In this document: piece by piece, positions 1 to 34,460 of the stretch | How the letters are laid out: each line of letters begins with the position of its first letter | Numbering within the stretch: the first letter of the stretch is position 1 | Origin: Patagioenas fasciata | Lineage: Eukaryota; Chordata; Aves; Columbiformes; Columbidae | Reading direction: 5' to 3' | NCBI RefSeq assembly: GCF_037038585.1 | Contig: NC_092526.1 | Location: 36,283,501 to 36,347,500 of the forward strand | DNA: 64,000 nucleotides | The notes under the pieces: model-generated | What the model was told of the DNA's origin: nothing | What the model saw: only the letters and a program-made list of their open reading frames with translations | The model's database searches: none | Position numbers and translations under genes: made by a program

Positions 1-993
1 AGTAACATGAGGTAGAATTGTTGCAAATCTCATGCCGTTGCACATAGAAGGATGCTGGCACCTCCCTCTGAGACAGGACCACTCTCCCCATGCAGTTGAG
101 ACAGGCTGCAAAGACATTTCATATACTGGGTCCTAATGCAGAGATGCCATTCAGGAGGTGTCAGGGAAGAAAAGGAAGGATTTGTTGCAGTACTGTGTGG
201 TTTGTTTGTTTTTTTTTTTTCCTGTGCCTTCAAAACATCAGTGGTGTTTTCCCCTCTAGAGGGCAGGGGAGGAAAGAGAGAGAATGGGAAGGGAAAGGAA
301 TGTGACAGCACTGGGAAAACTCGCAGAGGTTTGGTTACATGCAGAGCCTGAATGGCTAGAAATGGCGTGGTCCTGAGATGGAGTGCCCAGCTAGGGTGCT
401 CACAGATCAGGATGGAAAGATGTGTAGCAATGAGGACAACAGCTCCATCCTTCCTTATATTTTCCAGTTACTGAAAAACTGGCTTTTCATTTTTCTGAGT
501 GCTTATTCACACTTAAAATGGTGAACTTTGGTTTGCTGGGTAGATGCCCTGGGTCTTTTAAAGTACCAGTTCAGCCATCGGTCTTCGGCCAGGCAGCTCC
601 ACTGACTCCCTGCCCCTGTGTCCAGGTGTCCAGCTGGGCACAGCTGTTTTTTGGCTGGTGCAGGTGTGGGCAAGCCCTCCGGCTGTGCCACCTGTGACAC
701 TCAGGTCTATGGTCCCACAATGGCTTCTGCATCAAGCCGGTGGCAGAGCTGCGGTCCCTGCAGCAAGTGGACAGCCTGATGCGCACCCACGAAGGTGCTC
801 AGCTCATGACATCTCCCTGCAGCAGCTCCAGCCATGGCTTTCCCACGCTCTGCAGGGTCCCACATCAAGAAACTGGCCTGTTTTGAGAGATAACCTTTCC
901 CCTCTCTGTCCCCAGGTGATACGGCCGTGGTGCTGTCTCCTTCTGCGCCGGGGCTGCTCTCCCAGCTAACGCACGTCTCCCATCCCCTGGTAG
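1..993 (+). other. PCBP3 upstream intron
   Basis: Sequence left of the first recognised coding exon. It ends in a modest pyrimidine stretch and TAG acceptor at 991-993. There is a T run near 200-221. I see no exon with PCBP3-like coding and no promoter signal; it is most simply intron. Confidence 0.6.
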
Positions 994-996
994 GAA

Positions 997-22779
<21,783 letters not shown>

Positions 22780-22897
22780 TTTCCACCCACCATCCTCCAC
22801 TCCGCACCACCCGACCCTCTCCAGCCACCGGCACTCCACCCAGCCTGTACATTTACCGTCTTCCCTTTGCCTCCACAGATACTCTTTTCTTTACTAA

Positions 22898-22940
22898 CAA
22901 ATATATATATATATATAAATACACACACATATGCACACAC
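22898..22940 (+). repeat. AT/AC microsatellite in PCBP3 3'UTR
   Basis: (AT)n of about nine units followed by acacacacatatgcacacac. Confidence 0.93.
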
Positions 22941-23674
22941 TGGAACATTTCTTTACGAGCTCCTTACTGTGCTCCCAAGGCTGCTCCCGAACTCTTTGGT
23001 TATGGTCCTTGTTTTCAGCGTACGATGCTGTTATTTCATCTGCTTTTTGGGGGGTGGGGAGGGGGGTTGGTTGTTGTTTGTTTTTTTTCTGCTGGTGAGA
23101 CTTCAGAAGATGACGGAGTCTCTAGTGTCAGTCTAGCGTAGCTACTTAAACGTTTGAGTTGACGTTGGCGGTTCTTGCTGTAGCCTATGGATGTGTGATG
23201 CCACCCAGAGCTGTGCGTGCTTCAGAGTACTTAATTTTCTCACCCTTCTTCCTTTGAGGCTCCCTCTTTGTTCGCTTTGCTTGTTCTGGCTCACCTTTGC
23301 CACTTCGCACCCCTGCCCTCAGGGTAAGGTGTAGTTTTCAAGTTTTCACCCCATGTTATTTGGGAAGTAGGTTGTGCGGGAGCCAAGCCGATGCGGATGC
23401 ACGGGTTCACTCGCAGGCTTGGCTCTTTGCACCATGGCAGGGCCCAGACAACCCCTTTTTCCTACTAAGTGAAGGGAATCACACACACACATACATGCAA
23501 ATGGTTCTCTTTTTTAACTGGCAAGCAACTGGAATTAGGAAGAATTCAGCTGTATGGGATTCACACCCCCAGGGGCCTTTGAAAGCACTCTTTTGACAAT
23601 CCCCACGAGCAAAACCGTTGGACGATAGCTCAGGAAGCTCTGTGAGCCGGCTGTGTTTGTCGTTGTTCGTGTTC

Positions 23675-23680
23675 AATAAA
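23675..23680 (+). terminator. PCBP3: Polyadenylation signal AATAAA of PCBP3
   Basis: The only canonical hexamer between the stop codon and 24,300, followed by a T/G-containing stretch. Use is inferred. Confidence 0.6.
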
Positions 23681-23823
23681 TGTCTGTGCAGCTCTGCTAC
23701 TGATGGGCTCCGACTGTTCTTCTCCTGGCTCATCCCACCATCTCTAGCCCCATCCTGCCCTTCGCATCCTTCCACACCTTTTTAGCTGCTTGGAGGGAAG
23801 GTGGGGGATGTATAAAAAACTTG

Positions 23824-23897
23824 ATTATAATTATTATTACTATTATTATTACTGTTATTATTATCGTCATCATCACCATTATTTTATTTTATTTTTA
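23824..23897 (+). repeat. ATT trinucleotide repeat, imperfect
   Basis: attataattattattactattattatt continuing with interruptions (gtcatcatcaccatt) into attttattttattttt. Lies just beyond the AATAAA of PCBP3. Confidence 0.93.
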
Positions 23898-26800
23898 GCA
23901 ATGAGCAATACACTTCTTGAATATTTCTAGGCTTTCTTTTTTTTTAAAAGGGAGGGTACTTGGCTTGCATGATGCTTTGGTTTTCCCAAAGATTAATTTA
24001 CAAATTACAGTACAACAACAAACATCTCTCACTGCCCCCTTGTCTGGACAGATCTGCCATGTCTGTGCCCTGCACCGTTCCCCAAGACCCTCTCTGCCCA
24101 GTCCTGCCTTCTGTCTGCTTCCAGGCTTTACTTCTCTCTCCTGCCTCTTAAACCGGGAAACAAATATATTTTCCATCTGTTAACTTCCTGCTGTACAAGA
24201 AATATGATACATGTTTTTCCTGTATTGCAAATGTGGGGATCTTAATACACCGTGTCCCCAGAGAGCTAAAGCAGCCACACTATATGGTTTTGCACTGTAC
24301 CACATGGGAAATATTTTGTTTTTCCAAGTCAGCCCCAAGACTTCATGACCTTTCCTCCCCTGGTGCTGGGATGCAGGACCCCTTCTGTCACCAGTGCTGA
24401 CTGCTCAGCCCTCACACGGGGCTGTCGTGGGGACCCCGGGTGATGCCACCACATCCGTGGAGCCAGGGATGGGCAGGGGTTTGTGCACTCCAGCCCCAGC
24501 ACAGGGGCTCATGCAGCTGCTCAACAGCTGGCAGGGATGCTAAAGGGTGAAAGGAGTCAGTTTGCTTGAGCACATACCTGCTATCTGTGTGTGTCAAGCA
24601 GCATCATCACTTCTCCTTAGAGGTCCGTTCCCTCAGCCCAGGAGCCCACTGCTGGCAAAGCTCCCACAAGGTAGAGGTGGCTGCCAGCCCTACCACTGAG
24701 CATCAACCATTTGCTCAGCCTCGGCGTTGTATAACCCCTGTGTGCTCAGCTCTCTGCAGCATTACAAGCCTCTGCATTTAAAGATGCTTCCAGCTCCTTC
24801 CTAAGATGCTTTGCTGCCTATTACCAACACCTTTCTGTGCTCTCCCAGGCAGTTTGAACTTGGCTGTGCCTTTCAAGTGATATAGTAGCCAAGCATGCTC
24901 CAGAGCAGTCCCTTATTCCCCATGCAGGGGAGTGCAGGTGCTTTGAGCATTGCTATGTGGGCTCAGGTGGAGCTGATAACCTCCTCAGGCAGCAGATTCT
25001 CCTCATATTTGTGCTGATGCTGGAGGGAAGGAGCCCAGGCACCAAATGTTGCCTCCCCCAAGTTGCCCACTGGCCAGAACAAGCAGAAAGCCATCTGCCA
25101 AGGTGGCAAGTCACCTGCTGGCAATTGCCGCTCCTTACCCTCTCCTGTTCCTCCCTCCAGTCTAATCCAAGTGTTTTTCTTGTTGAAACAAAAAGAATGC
25201 CAACCAAGGTGTGTGGCAGGAGCTGCCTGCCTCTTCTTGTGCTGCTTTTGTGGGACACAAGAGCACTTTAAAGCTCTGGCATATGGCTTGCAGTCAGAAA
25301 TCATCAGCAACATCATGTCAGCCAAGACAGGGAACTCCATAAGGAGACAATGCAGTTCTGGGGTTCATACGTCTGTTGGGTGCTTATGCTCTGAGGAAGG
25401 CAGGGGACCTTAACGGTGTGCTAATTGCAATGAATGTGGAAATGGCTTTGCATGGGGACCTGCGGTTTCTGCAGATCACGGCTGCCCTGAATTCCTTTGC
25501 TTTGTGTGCGCTGTGCTCCCCGTGCTGTTTCCCACCTCTGCTGAGACAGTGCTGCCCAAAATAGCAAATGCCAGGTTGGGTCTGCCAGATGCAACCCAGC
25601 TGAGAGGCTGCTAGAGAGGAGGAGCAGAGTGTAGTGATACCCCCAGACCTGTACCAGGGAACCCACAGGTAATGTCCTCTGGGTACCATCCCCATCCCAG
25701 CTGCCCCTCACCCAGTGAGACTGTGCCTGCGGGTGAAGCTGCCGCAGGAACTGATGGCGAAGTGGGCGAGGTTGGGTACGAGCATCGCTCTGGCTCTAGG
25801 CAGGTATCCGAGCTCTCACGTCAAGCCACGCACTGCAGCAAGGACCTGGGCTCGTGGGAGCACTCTGGGGACGATGCTGGGGCCATGGGGGGGTGGCAAG
25901 GGACAATCCCAGCAGTAGCAGCCACCCCACAGGAGCACCATGTCCTTGCAGCCTCGGCTTGGTGTGGGGCAGCAGGAGAGTCTCACAAATTTCCTGGCAC
26001 CTAGGTAAAAAGCAACACTGCTCAGGACCTGGTTTGTAAGGACTGTTGCTGAAATGTGCTGTCCTGGAGGTCAGAGCATGGGGCTGGATCCTCCTTCTCC
26101 CCACCTCATTTCAGCTTGCTTCATCTGAATGATGTCTGCTTGTGTGATCGCTAAATCTCGAGGCATTTCCAAAGGACTTGAGAAGGCAAAGGCGCCTTGA
26201 TGTACCAAACCGATCACAATTCTGCTTTTTGCTCGGAGAGAGGATGCTTTTTTGTTTTAGCTATCTGGAGAGCGCTTATGACAGAAAAGGCAACTTGAGC
26301 AACTATAGCTGGGAAATGCCACCCCTCCTGCAAATGAAGCCAGGGGTTTCTCAAACCAGGCATGCAAAAGATGATAAAACTATACTGAGCTCCTACGAAA
26401 CAAATGCTTGTTTGCCTCCAGTTGCTCAGGCATCCCCTCAGAGGAGGAGGGAGAGATGCAGCCCGGCCCACTGCCTCTCCCCTCCGTGCATTTAGGCTTT
26501 AGAGGAGGGGGGAAGGAGCTGAGCCCTTTGCTGTAGGGCTGGAGAGGGGGAACCTGCGGAAAGCATTGGGTGGGATCCTGCAGGAGTGGGTGCAGTGGAG
26601 GATGCGGTCACAGTGGCGTGGCTGAGGCATCTTTCCTTCTGACATTGCCTTTGACTTTGCAACTTCTCTTTGGGTTCGCATTTCCCAGGTTATTTTGCAA
26701 ATTAAAAAAAAAAAGAGAGAGAGAAACAAAACACCAGTGTTATGTGGAAATCTAGCAGCTTATCCATCATCACCTGGGCTTGAGCGAGGCTGGAGAAAAA

Positions 26801-29800
26801 GATGTTTAAACAATTGCAGCATCCCTTGGGAACATGTTAATGACAGCAATGATAACATAATCACAAGGAATGGCTTTGATTTCCTTGGTACAGCTCAAAA
26901 AGAGATTTGCTGTTTTATTTGGAAGGAGCCTCAGTGTTCTGCTTTTACTTGTGATATGTCTTTGGTTTGCTTTTTTTATGAATTTAAAATGCTCTAGTGT
27001 TGCATCCACAGCCATCCCACTGGGAAAAATATGTGCACATCTCTAATACCAGAGTGAATATTCAATACAAGGTGAACATCCCAGTTAATCAACAAAATTG
27101 CTTTAGTGCGTTGCTTTTCTCTCTCAAAGCAATGCATTTCATCCAGACAGAATGATTCAACATTTCTGGAAGTATCCGGCTCAGTATTACTCAGTCAGAC
27201 TCTTTGGGAATGCATTATTTTGTGGGAAATTGTTACTTTGGCAGGAAAATTTTGGTCTGATGCTTCCTCCTGCCCCCAGAGTGTGGTGGCTCTTAATCAG
27301 AGAGGGGCTGGCTTAGGTCTGTGCTTGACCCCCTGGGCTTCAGCTGAAGCTCTCCACTCCCCCTCATATCCTTCCCAGGTCATGCTCCCAAAAGTAAGTG
27401 TTTGGAGTATTGTTATGTGCATTGTTTTTCCTAGACTGTATTTGCAAATCTAGTACATAATGGAGTTGAAAAAAAAAAAAAGTAGATTGTTTCCCCTAAG
27501 GGAAAGTGACTTTCACCAGGGAGACTCTTTAACACTCTCTTTTAATTGTAAATCAATTTTTTTTTTATGTATTCATGCTAGTCACTTTTAATTATGCTAA
27601 TTTCAAGCTTATGATCCATTAGCAAGGGTAATTTCCCCCCCGCAGTGCCGGCAGAGGTGGGGTGTGTGTGGGATCACTCTGTGCCTTGGGAGGAATGAAT
27701 CCTTAATTGCATTTTCTCCTGGGCCACAGGGCTGGAAGGATGGTGCGGGCCCAGCGCAAACCCTTTCTGACACCTTTCTCTCGCTGATGAGAGACAGCCC
27801 GGCAGCCCATCTCCCCTGACCCTGCCAGGCTGCAGTCCCCAGCCCCGGGCAGGTACCCCGCTCCCCAGCCCTGCCCCTCCCCCGGCTGGTCACTAGGTGT
27901 CCCTCTTGACCAGCTTTTTGCAAGCATCCCTGCTCCAGCCGGGGCGTGGGCAGCATCTGGGTGCTCCCAGCTTCTGCTCCATCCTCTCACAGAAGACACG
28001 CCACGCTGCTTGGGGTGAGAAGGGAGAGGGTGTTTGTGTCCCTCACACCCGTGACTAGCAGTGATGTCCCATCAGTGCTGTGACCTCCATGGAGACAACC
28101 TAGCCCACCTGGGCAAGTAGTTCCCTTGGCCACAGGTGTCCTCACGCTCTCTGGTTGTGCTGGTTGCACCAAAGTATGACATTGGTGGCGCAAGCCCTCA
28201 CCTTACAATGGCCCAAGCCCATTCAGTCTTCCTGACCCAGCATTTCGCAGCAGAAGGATAAGGTTTTGCTGGAGAAGTCTCAAGGGTCTCCAGCCTTCGC
28301 TGTCCCCAGGGAGGTTGGTTTGCCTCGGTTTGCAGCAGAAGCATCTGCAGCTGGCATGAGTGTGGAGCTCGGGGTGGAACGACTTGCAGAAGGGTCACGG
28401 TCTCAGTGCAATTCCCCATGTTGGATATCACAGGGAGTTGGGGATCTGCCAAGAAGGTTATTTTTGCTTTCCTTTGAAAAAAAAATGCAGCTGCGGATCT
28501 TAATCCACTTTGCTATGCATCAAGTCCCAGGCCTCCATCCAAAGGGTAACGTGGCAGTGACTTTTAGGAAGTACTGAATGTACCAGATGTGCAACTTCTT
28601 TGACTCCAGATGTGCAGCCCCCACCTCCCACTCTGCCTCAGCAGAGTCGTCCTGCAAAATGGAACAAGAGACATCAGATTGCTCAGAAAGCATCCCACAG
28701 ACTGAATCTAGACAAGTGTGAAACCAGACTGGCTCTGGATTCCCACACCCGTGTTTAGGCAGTGAGTGTAACCACAGGGATGTCTCTTCCCAGAAGCGAT
28801 ACTTGCGTCGGCTCCGCACATGGGGAGCAAAAGCAGCAAGGGGATGAGTGAGATAAAAACGGAGCAGTGGGAGGAGGCTTCGTGGCTGTGCCCCACTCTG
28901 AACTGCGGCCTGTTGCTGATTTAAAACATGCGTGCTGTTTCTAGAAGGAACTGCTTTGATCCTGAAAGGGAAAGCTGGGATGTGCATGAGGACTCAAGTA
29001 TTTGAAGCACTCCCAGAGTGCTGTATTCTGGTTCCCTGCGGGCAGCGTCTCAGCAGTGCTATTTATTCCGTGAGGAAAGCCTGTGTCTAAGAGCGTTTCT
29101 GTCTGTACCAAAAAGGGGACAAGCATCTCTTGGCTCTGGAGCCTCTCTGGGTTTTGGTGCTTCAGATGAGACTCTGGGGTGGGGGATGCTCTGGGGAAGC
29201 GTGGGGACGGTGGTAATGGGCCACCAGCCAGCTGGCAGCATGGCCAAACGTGAAATGTTCAGGGAGAGTGGGCTGGGGGAATGGAGCAGCGTTACTCCCA
29301 GGGTTGCGTGCATGGCTTAGGGTCGAACCACAACGGAAATCCAACAGGATTTCCCAGCACAAAGGAAAGCAAGGTAGTTTCATGACGTGCTTACCCAAAA
29401 GCTCTCATTTAGTGGCGTGGGTTTTTGGGCTTTTTTTGTGGGGTCCTTCACAGAAGAGCTCCCACCCAGACATTGCAAAGAGGTCGTCTGAGGCTGCTGT
29501 GTGGTTTTCCCAAGGGATGTTGCTGTGTGCTGCTCAGCACGCAGCCATGCTCCCAGATCTTGTATGGGAGCGCTGCAGAGGAACAGCGCGCTGCTTCTCA
29601 CTGCCTATAAAAAGACAGTTAAAGGCGCAAATCTGACACCCCCAATAAACCACCCTCTCTGTGTTTGAAACAGGTTTCCAGTTGCATGCTAATATTGCTT
29701 TTCTTGCCTCAAGTAGATTTCCCCTCCAAGCATTTGATGCATTGAAAAAAATATTTGCTGGTGTGTCTGTGGTCTTGTACCTGGGATGCAGGATTCACCC

Positions 29801-30179
29801 TGTGATGCTTGTCCCCTCTGTGCCGGGTCAGCCTGGGGCTGTATGACTGTAGCTCCTTGTTGGCCAGAACACGGACAGGGTGTGCTTTTTTTCCCTTAGC
29901 ACAAAACCTACTCATGGGCTTTCTGCTGTTCACGTGCAGAGGTGGGGCAGGGGTGTGCGCCCTTCCCCAGTGCTCCTCTCCTAGCTGCTGGCTCCTGCCC
30001 ATCACCCACAGCCCCCACCCCCAATGCATTTGCCCATCACCCCCAAACCTTGTTGCCTGGGCTGATGGGGACCAGTAGCACCAGCTCTCCTGGTTCACCA
30101 TCCTCTTGGACACATTTGCAGGGCACAGAGAGACAGGCAGGAGGGCAGGGGTGATTCTCAGCCCAGGGACAGCCCACAG

Positions 30180-31010
30180 CATGTAGTGTACCTGCACAAA
30201 GCCTGTGGCTTCAATATGTTCAGACAGCTCCTCTGGAGCTCCCAAAAAGCTGCTCTCGACACGCAGCAAGACCCCACCAGGCAAACCCGCAGTGCCAGGT
30301 GAGTGCCTTGGCTCATCTGGCAGCCCGGGGTGCTCACATTGGATGTGTTTGGGTGTGAGCTCCAGCAGCAAAGGGAGGTTTGTGTTGGTGTGGCAGAGTT
30401 CAGCCTGGGCATGGTTCACTCAGGCTTAGTCTTAGGGGTACGGGTGATCTCAGCATCACACTGGAGAGTTGCTCAGGTGGTTTTGCAGGGCCACCTATGT
30501 CAGCATAGCCCGAGGCACGGCTGGGGCTGGGAGGGGGAGACATCAGTGTTGGAGCCTTGGCTGAGCCCTGACCATCTCCTTTCATTGACCCCCAGCTCTC
30601 CAGACCCTGATCCCCATGGGAGGAGCTCCTTCACCGCCTGACTGGAGCACCACAGCCAACATGGGCCCAGTGGCTGACGCTTGAATCCTACCTGAAGACA
30701 CCACCAGCTTCCCACCGGCTTCTCCCTGTCCTCCGTGGCACCCTTCAGGCTGCTGCCTGGAGCCCCCCACCCGTGGCTGCACAGATCCCTCAGCCACGGC
30801 ACGGGGCAGCAGCGGGACCGGGTGGCTCAAGCAGCGGCTTGCAGAGGGACAGCAGCTTGCAGCCAGCACACAGCAGTACCTGCTTCTGCAAGCAAGCGGG
30901 TCCCCATCGCCCTTCTCTGCGCTTCTTTATCACCCCTTGCTCCCCTGCCGCTTTGCAATGTACTTCGTGGCTTATTTGTGTAACTGCAGTAAAGCTTTTG
31001 TTGCTTGAGG
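30180..31010 (+). other. Candidate spliced non-coding or short-ORF transcript (two exons), weak
   Basis: A possible exon at 30180-30298 begins after agcccacag and ends in a perfect donor GCCAG|gtgagt. A possible 3' exon follows from 30596 after ctttcattgacccccag. The variant signal AGTAAA near 30989 is followed by gttgcttgaggtact. Spliced, the frame entering from 30187 stays open across the junction and stops at TGA about 30682. No protein family is recognised. This is inference from splice-like signals only. Confidence 0.2.
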
Positions 31011-32269
31011 TACTCTCTGTGGTTAACAGGAGGAGATTGGGGTGACAGCAAAATGGGGTCCCCAGGGAGTACACACACTGCTCGGCCAACAGGGCATCCC
31101 CAGGAAGGGTGGTGGGATGCTGTGGGGCAGCGCAGAAGCCTCTGTACCCCTGAAAGGGTTAAAGGGGAAACTCAGCCCACGCAGCCCACAAAGCAAACCA
31201 TGAATGGCTGGAAAAAGGGCCTCAGAGCCCTGGCTTCACTCAGCACCAGGAAACGATCCTTTGTGGGAGCGGGGCTGCCAGGATGGGAGGAGGAGTGGGA
31301 TGGGGGGAGCACTGCAAAGAAAATCCAGAGCTTTCCCCGAAGGCTGTGACAGCCGGGATTCATTATCCATCGGGAGACGTGTTTATGGCAAGCATGAGTC
31401 ACTGCCAGGTCCTAGGATGGGAGCAGCCCATGGCATGTGCCGCCAGCAATTTGGATGGGGCACGGGCTGCCCATCCAGCCCCACACAATGGCAGCTCTCA
31501 AGCTGCACTCCCCCCTGAGCCACCACACAGCAGCCCTGGACCTTGCAGCAGACTCAGTGCTATTTTGAGCCAAATCAAGGCACGTGTTTTCTCCAGGATG
31601 CTCCATTTCTCACTTGAGAAGCGATGCCAGAGCACTGGCCCTCCCTGCCACGTCACCAGCCATGGCAGTGCCCCTATGTGCCCATGCCCATGGGTTAGGC
31701 CAGCCCTGAGCAGGGGGTATCATCTCGTGATGATCAGAAATGGAGCTGCTGGCTCAGGCCACCACTCTGCTGACCACCTCAATGCGCTGCCTGCCCGGAC
31801 TTCTGCACAGGGGGGAAATGAAGGCAAAAATACCCGTTTCGACCTCCTTCTCCATTTGGAGTCCTATTTTTGAACAGTGCACATCACCCTTGCTCACATT
31901 TGGCCCTGCAAAGAGGCTGCGGGCAGGCAGGCAGCCCCTCTGGGGCTTCTGCAGCTTGCTGAACCCAAGTGCTGCTGCTGGAGTCCGCTTTTCACCCCAA
32001 TAAACCTGCTCCCCAGGGAGCAGTAGCCCCAAATCTGCATGGGCACTGCTGCTTGCCACAAGTGCCTTCAAGTGGGAAATCATCCATCCCTTGTCTGTGC
32101 CATCCTTGGCATCGCCTTCGCTGGGGCCCAGCCCCACGGCTGATCTTATTGGCCCTATATAGTGGTGTCAGCCTGTGTGTCATCTGAGTGGGGGTCTCGC
32201 TCATCCCATAGTCAGCATCATGGGCCTATACCCTCAGACACTTGGCGTGAACTGTGGGGTTGTCATATG

Positions 32270-32339
32270 CAGGGACAGGAGTTGCACTCGATGATCCTTG
32301 TGGGTCCCTTCCAGCTGAGAATATTCTATGATTCTATGA
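32270..32339 (+). repeat. CR1 LINE 3' end, plus strand
   Basis: gcactcgatgatccttgtgggtcccttccagctgag ends in attctatgattctatga, the terminal 8-bp repeats typical of CR1. The 5' side is not recognisable, so the copy is short or its upstream part has decayed. Confidence 0.9.
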
Positions 32340-33174
32340 AAAAAGGTCCCCACTCCCACCCTATCCCAGCATCTGTCTGGGAGGAAAAGCCACCCTTGCT
32401 GGCTTGCAGAAAGCCGGGAAGCTTCTGTGTTAAAATACCAACTGGCACCATCCTTAAAAGCATGCTGTTACCTTGCCCGAGATGTGAATTTACCTAGAAA
32501 AAAATAATTTTGCTCCTGCTGTGCTTCACAAATCACTTTACTGTGGATGAGGCAAGGCACAGGCAGGCAAGCCACAAAGCCATCTGTGATGTGCCGCTCC
32601 AGGCCTGGCACCCACTTTTCACTAAAAAAAACAGGTTTTTGGGGTTTCTCCTGCCCCAGCAGCTCGTCATATGCTTTGGCTTATAGAAAAAAACCCTGTC
32701 CCCACTCCTGACCCATTCCTTCAAGCAGAGCACCGTGGAGACCCTCCCAAAGCAGAGTGTCACCAACGGAGATGGATGCTCTGGGAAACATAGGCCAACC
32801 TTGGTGAGGGCTCCTTTCCCACCTCCCCACAAACCACGGGCCATCCACGAGCAACCTGTGTCACCATGCACCCTTGCACAATGCTGGGGGACACTGCCAG
32901 GGACTGCCCAGGGTGAGGACAGGGAGCTAGTGGCACTGCTGGACTTATGACTGCAAACACCTGGGGCTCAGCCCCAGCTACCACTGTCTTCACACCCACA
33001 GGTGTGAATCCCCACCCAGGCTGGAGAGGTGGGATGTGGATGGGATGTTAATCACCCACATGCTTCACCTGCCTGCTGGTTTTTGCTCTGGAGGATGCAG
33101 ATGAGCTGAAATGCAAGGCACCTATGCCCCTGTGAAGGCTTTAAAGAGTGCAGATGCTTCACCCCTCTTCCCTA

Positions 33175-34460
33175 TCACAGAATCATGGAATGTCAGGGGT
33201 TGGAAGGGACCTCAAAAGCTCATCCAGTCCAATCCCCCTGCGGGAGCAGGAACACCCAGATGAGGTTACACAGGAAGGTGTCCAGGTGGATCTTGGATGT
33301 CTGCAGGGTAGGAGACTCCACAACCTCCCTGGGCAGCCTGGGCCAGGCTCTGGCACCCTCAGTGAGAAGAAGTTTCTTCTCCAATTTAAGTGGAACATCT
33401 TGTGTTCCAGTTTGAACCCATTACCCCTTGTCCTACTGTTGGTTGTCACCAAAAAGAGCCTGGCTCCATTCTCCTGACACTCACCCTTTATATATTGATA
33501 ACCATGAATGAGGTCACCCCTCGGTGTCCTCTTCTCCAAGCTCCAGAGCCCCAGCTCCCTCAGCCTTTCCTCACACGGGAGATGCTCCACTCCCTTCAGC
33601 ATCTTGGTGGCTGCGCTGGACTCTCTCCAGCAGCTCCCTGTCCTTCTGGAACTGAGGGGCCCAGAGCTGGACACAATATTCCAGATGTGACCTCACCAGG
33701 GCAGAGTAGAGGGGCAGGACAACCTCTCTCAACCTACTGACCACCCACCTTCTAATCCACCCCAGGTACCATTGGCCTTCCTGGCCACAAGGGCCCAGTG
33801 CTGGCTCATGGTCACCCTGCTGTCCACCAGGACCCCCGGGTCCCTTTCCCCTACACTGCTCTCTAATAGGTCATTCCCCAGCTTATACTGGACCCTGGGG
33901 TTGCTCCTACCCAGATGACAGACTCTACACTTGCCCCTGTTATATTTCCTTAAATTTTTCCCTGCCCAACTCTCCAGCCTGTTCAGGTCTCTGGATGGCG
34001 GCACAGCCTCTGGCGTGTCAGCCGCTCCTCCCAGCTTGGTGCCATCAGCAAACTTGCTGACAGTGCAATCTATTCCGTCATTCAAGTCATTGAATAATAC
34101 CGGCCCCAGTACTGACCCCTGAGGCACTCCACTAGATACAGGCCTCCAACTGGACTCTGCCCCATTAACCACAACTCTCTGGCTTCTTTCCTTCATCTAG
34201 TTTGCAGTCCACCTCACTACCTGATTGTCCAGACCACACTCCCTCACTTCAGCTCTAAGGATGCTGTGGGAGACTGTGTCAAATGCTTTACTGAAGTCAA
34301 GGTAGACCACGTCCACTGCTCTGCCATCATCTATCCACCTCGTCATGTCTTCATAAAAGGCTATGAGGTTGGTCAAACACGACTTCCCTGTGGCAAAGCC
34401 ATGTTGACTGCCCCTAATGACCCTCTTATCCTTGATATGCCTTGAGATGACACCAAGAAG
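33175..34460 (-). mobile_element. CR1 LINE, 5'-truncated, minus strand, with reverse transcriptase remnant
   Basis: Starts with cacagaatcatggaatg (reverse complement of the CR1 3' end) and keeps 3'UTR plus the end of ORF2. A 155-codon open stretch at 33729-34196 (minus) carries the reverse transcriptase motif SGVPQGSVLGPVLFN and a catalytic-site relic FADG where active elements have FADD. A few residues are missing after LFN, showing an internal deletion. The open stretch ends and the homology continues to about 34460 in shifted frames. A dead copy. Confidence 0.93.

Larger units (their letters stand above)
22780..23700 (+). other. PCBP3: PCBP3 3'UTR
   Basis: Follows the stop codon without a break. 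Contains an AT then AC repeat (22900-22940), T- and G-rich tracts near 23050-23090, and a canonical AATAAA at 23675-23680 (gttcaataaatgtctgtg) that predicts cleavage near 23695-23700. A longer form ending near AATACA at 24244 is possible because AT-rich, UTR-like sequence continues to about 24,300. Confidence 0.7.

Noticed and set aside
26467-27481. A13-14 run near 27467 as a plus-strand poly(A) tail
   Set aside because: No polyadenylation signal or transcript-like sequence precedes it; a simple homopolymer is the easier reading.
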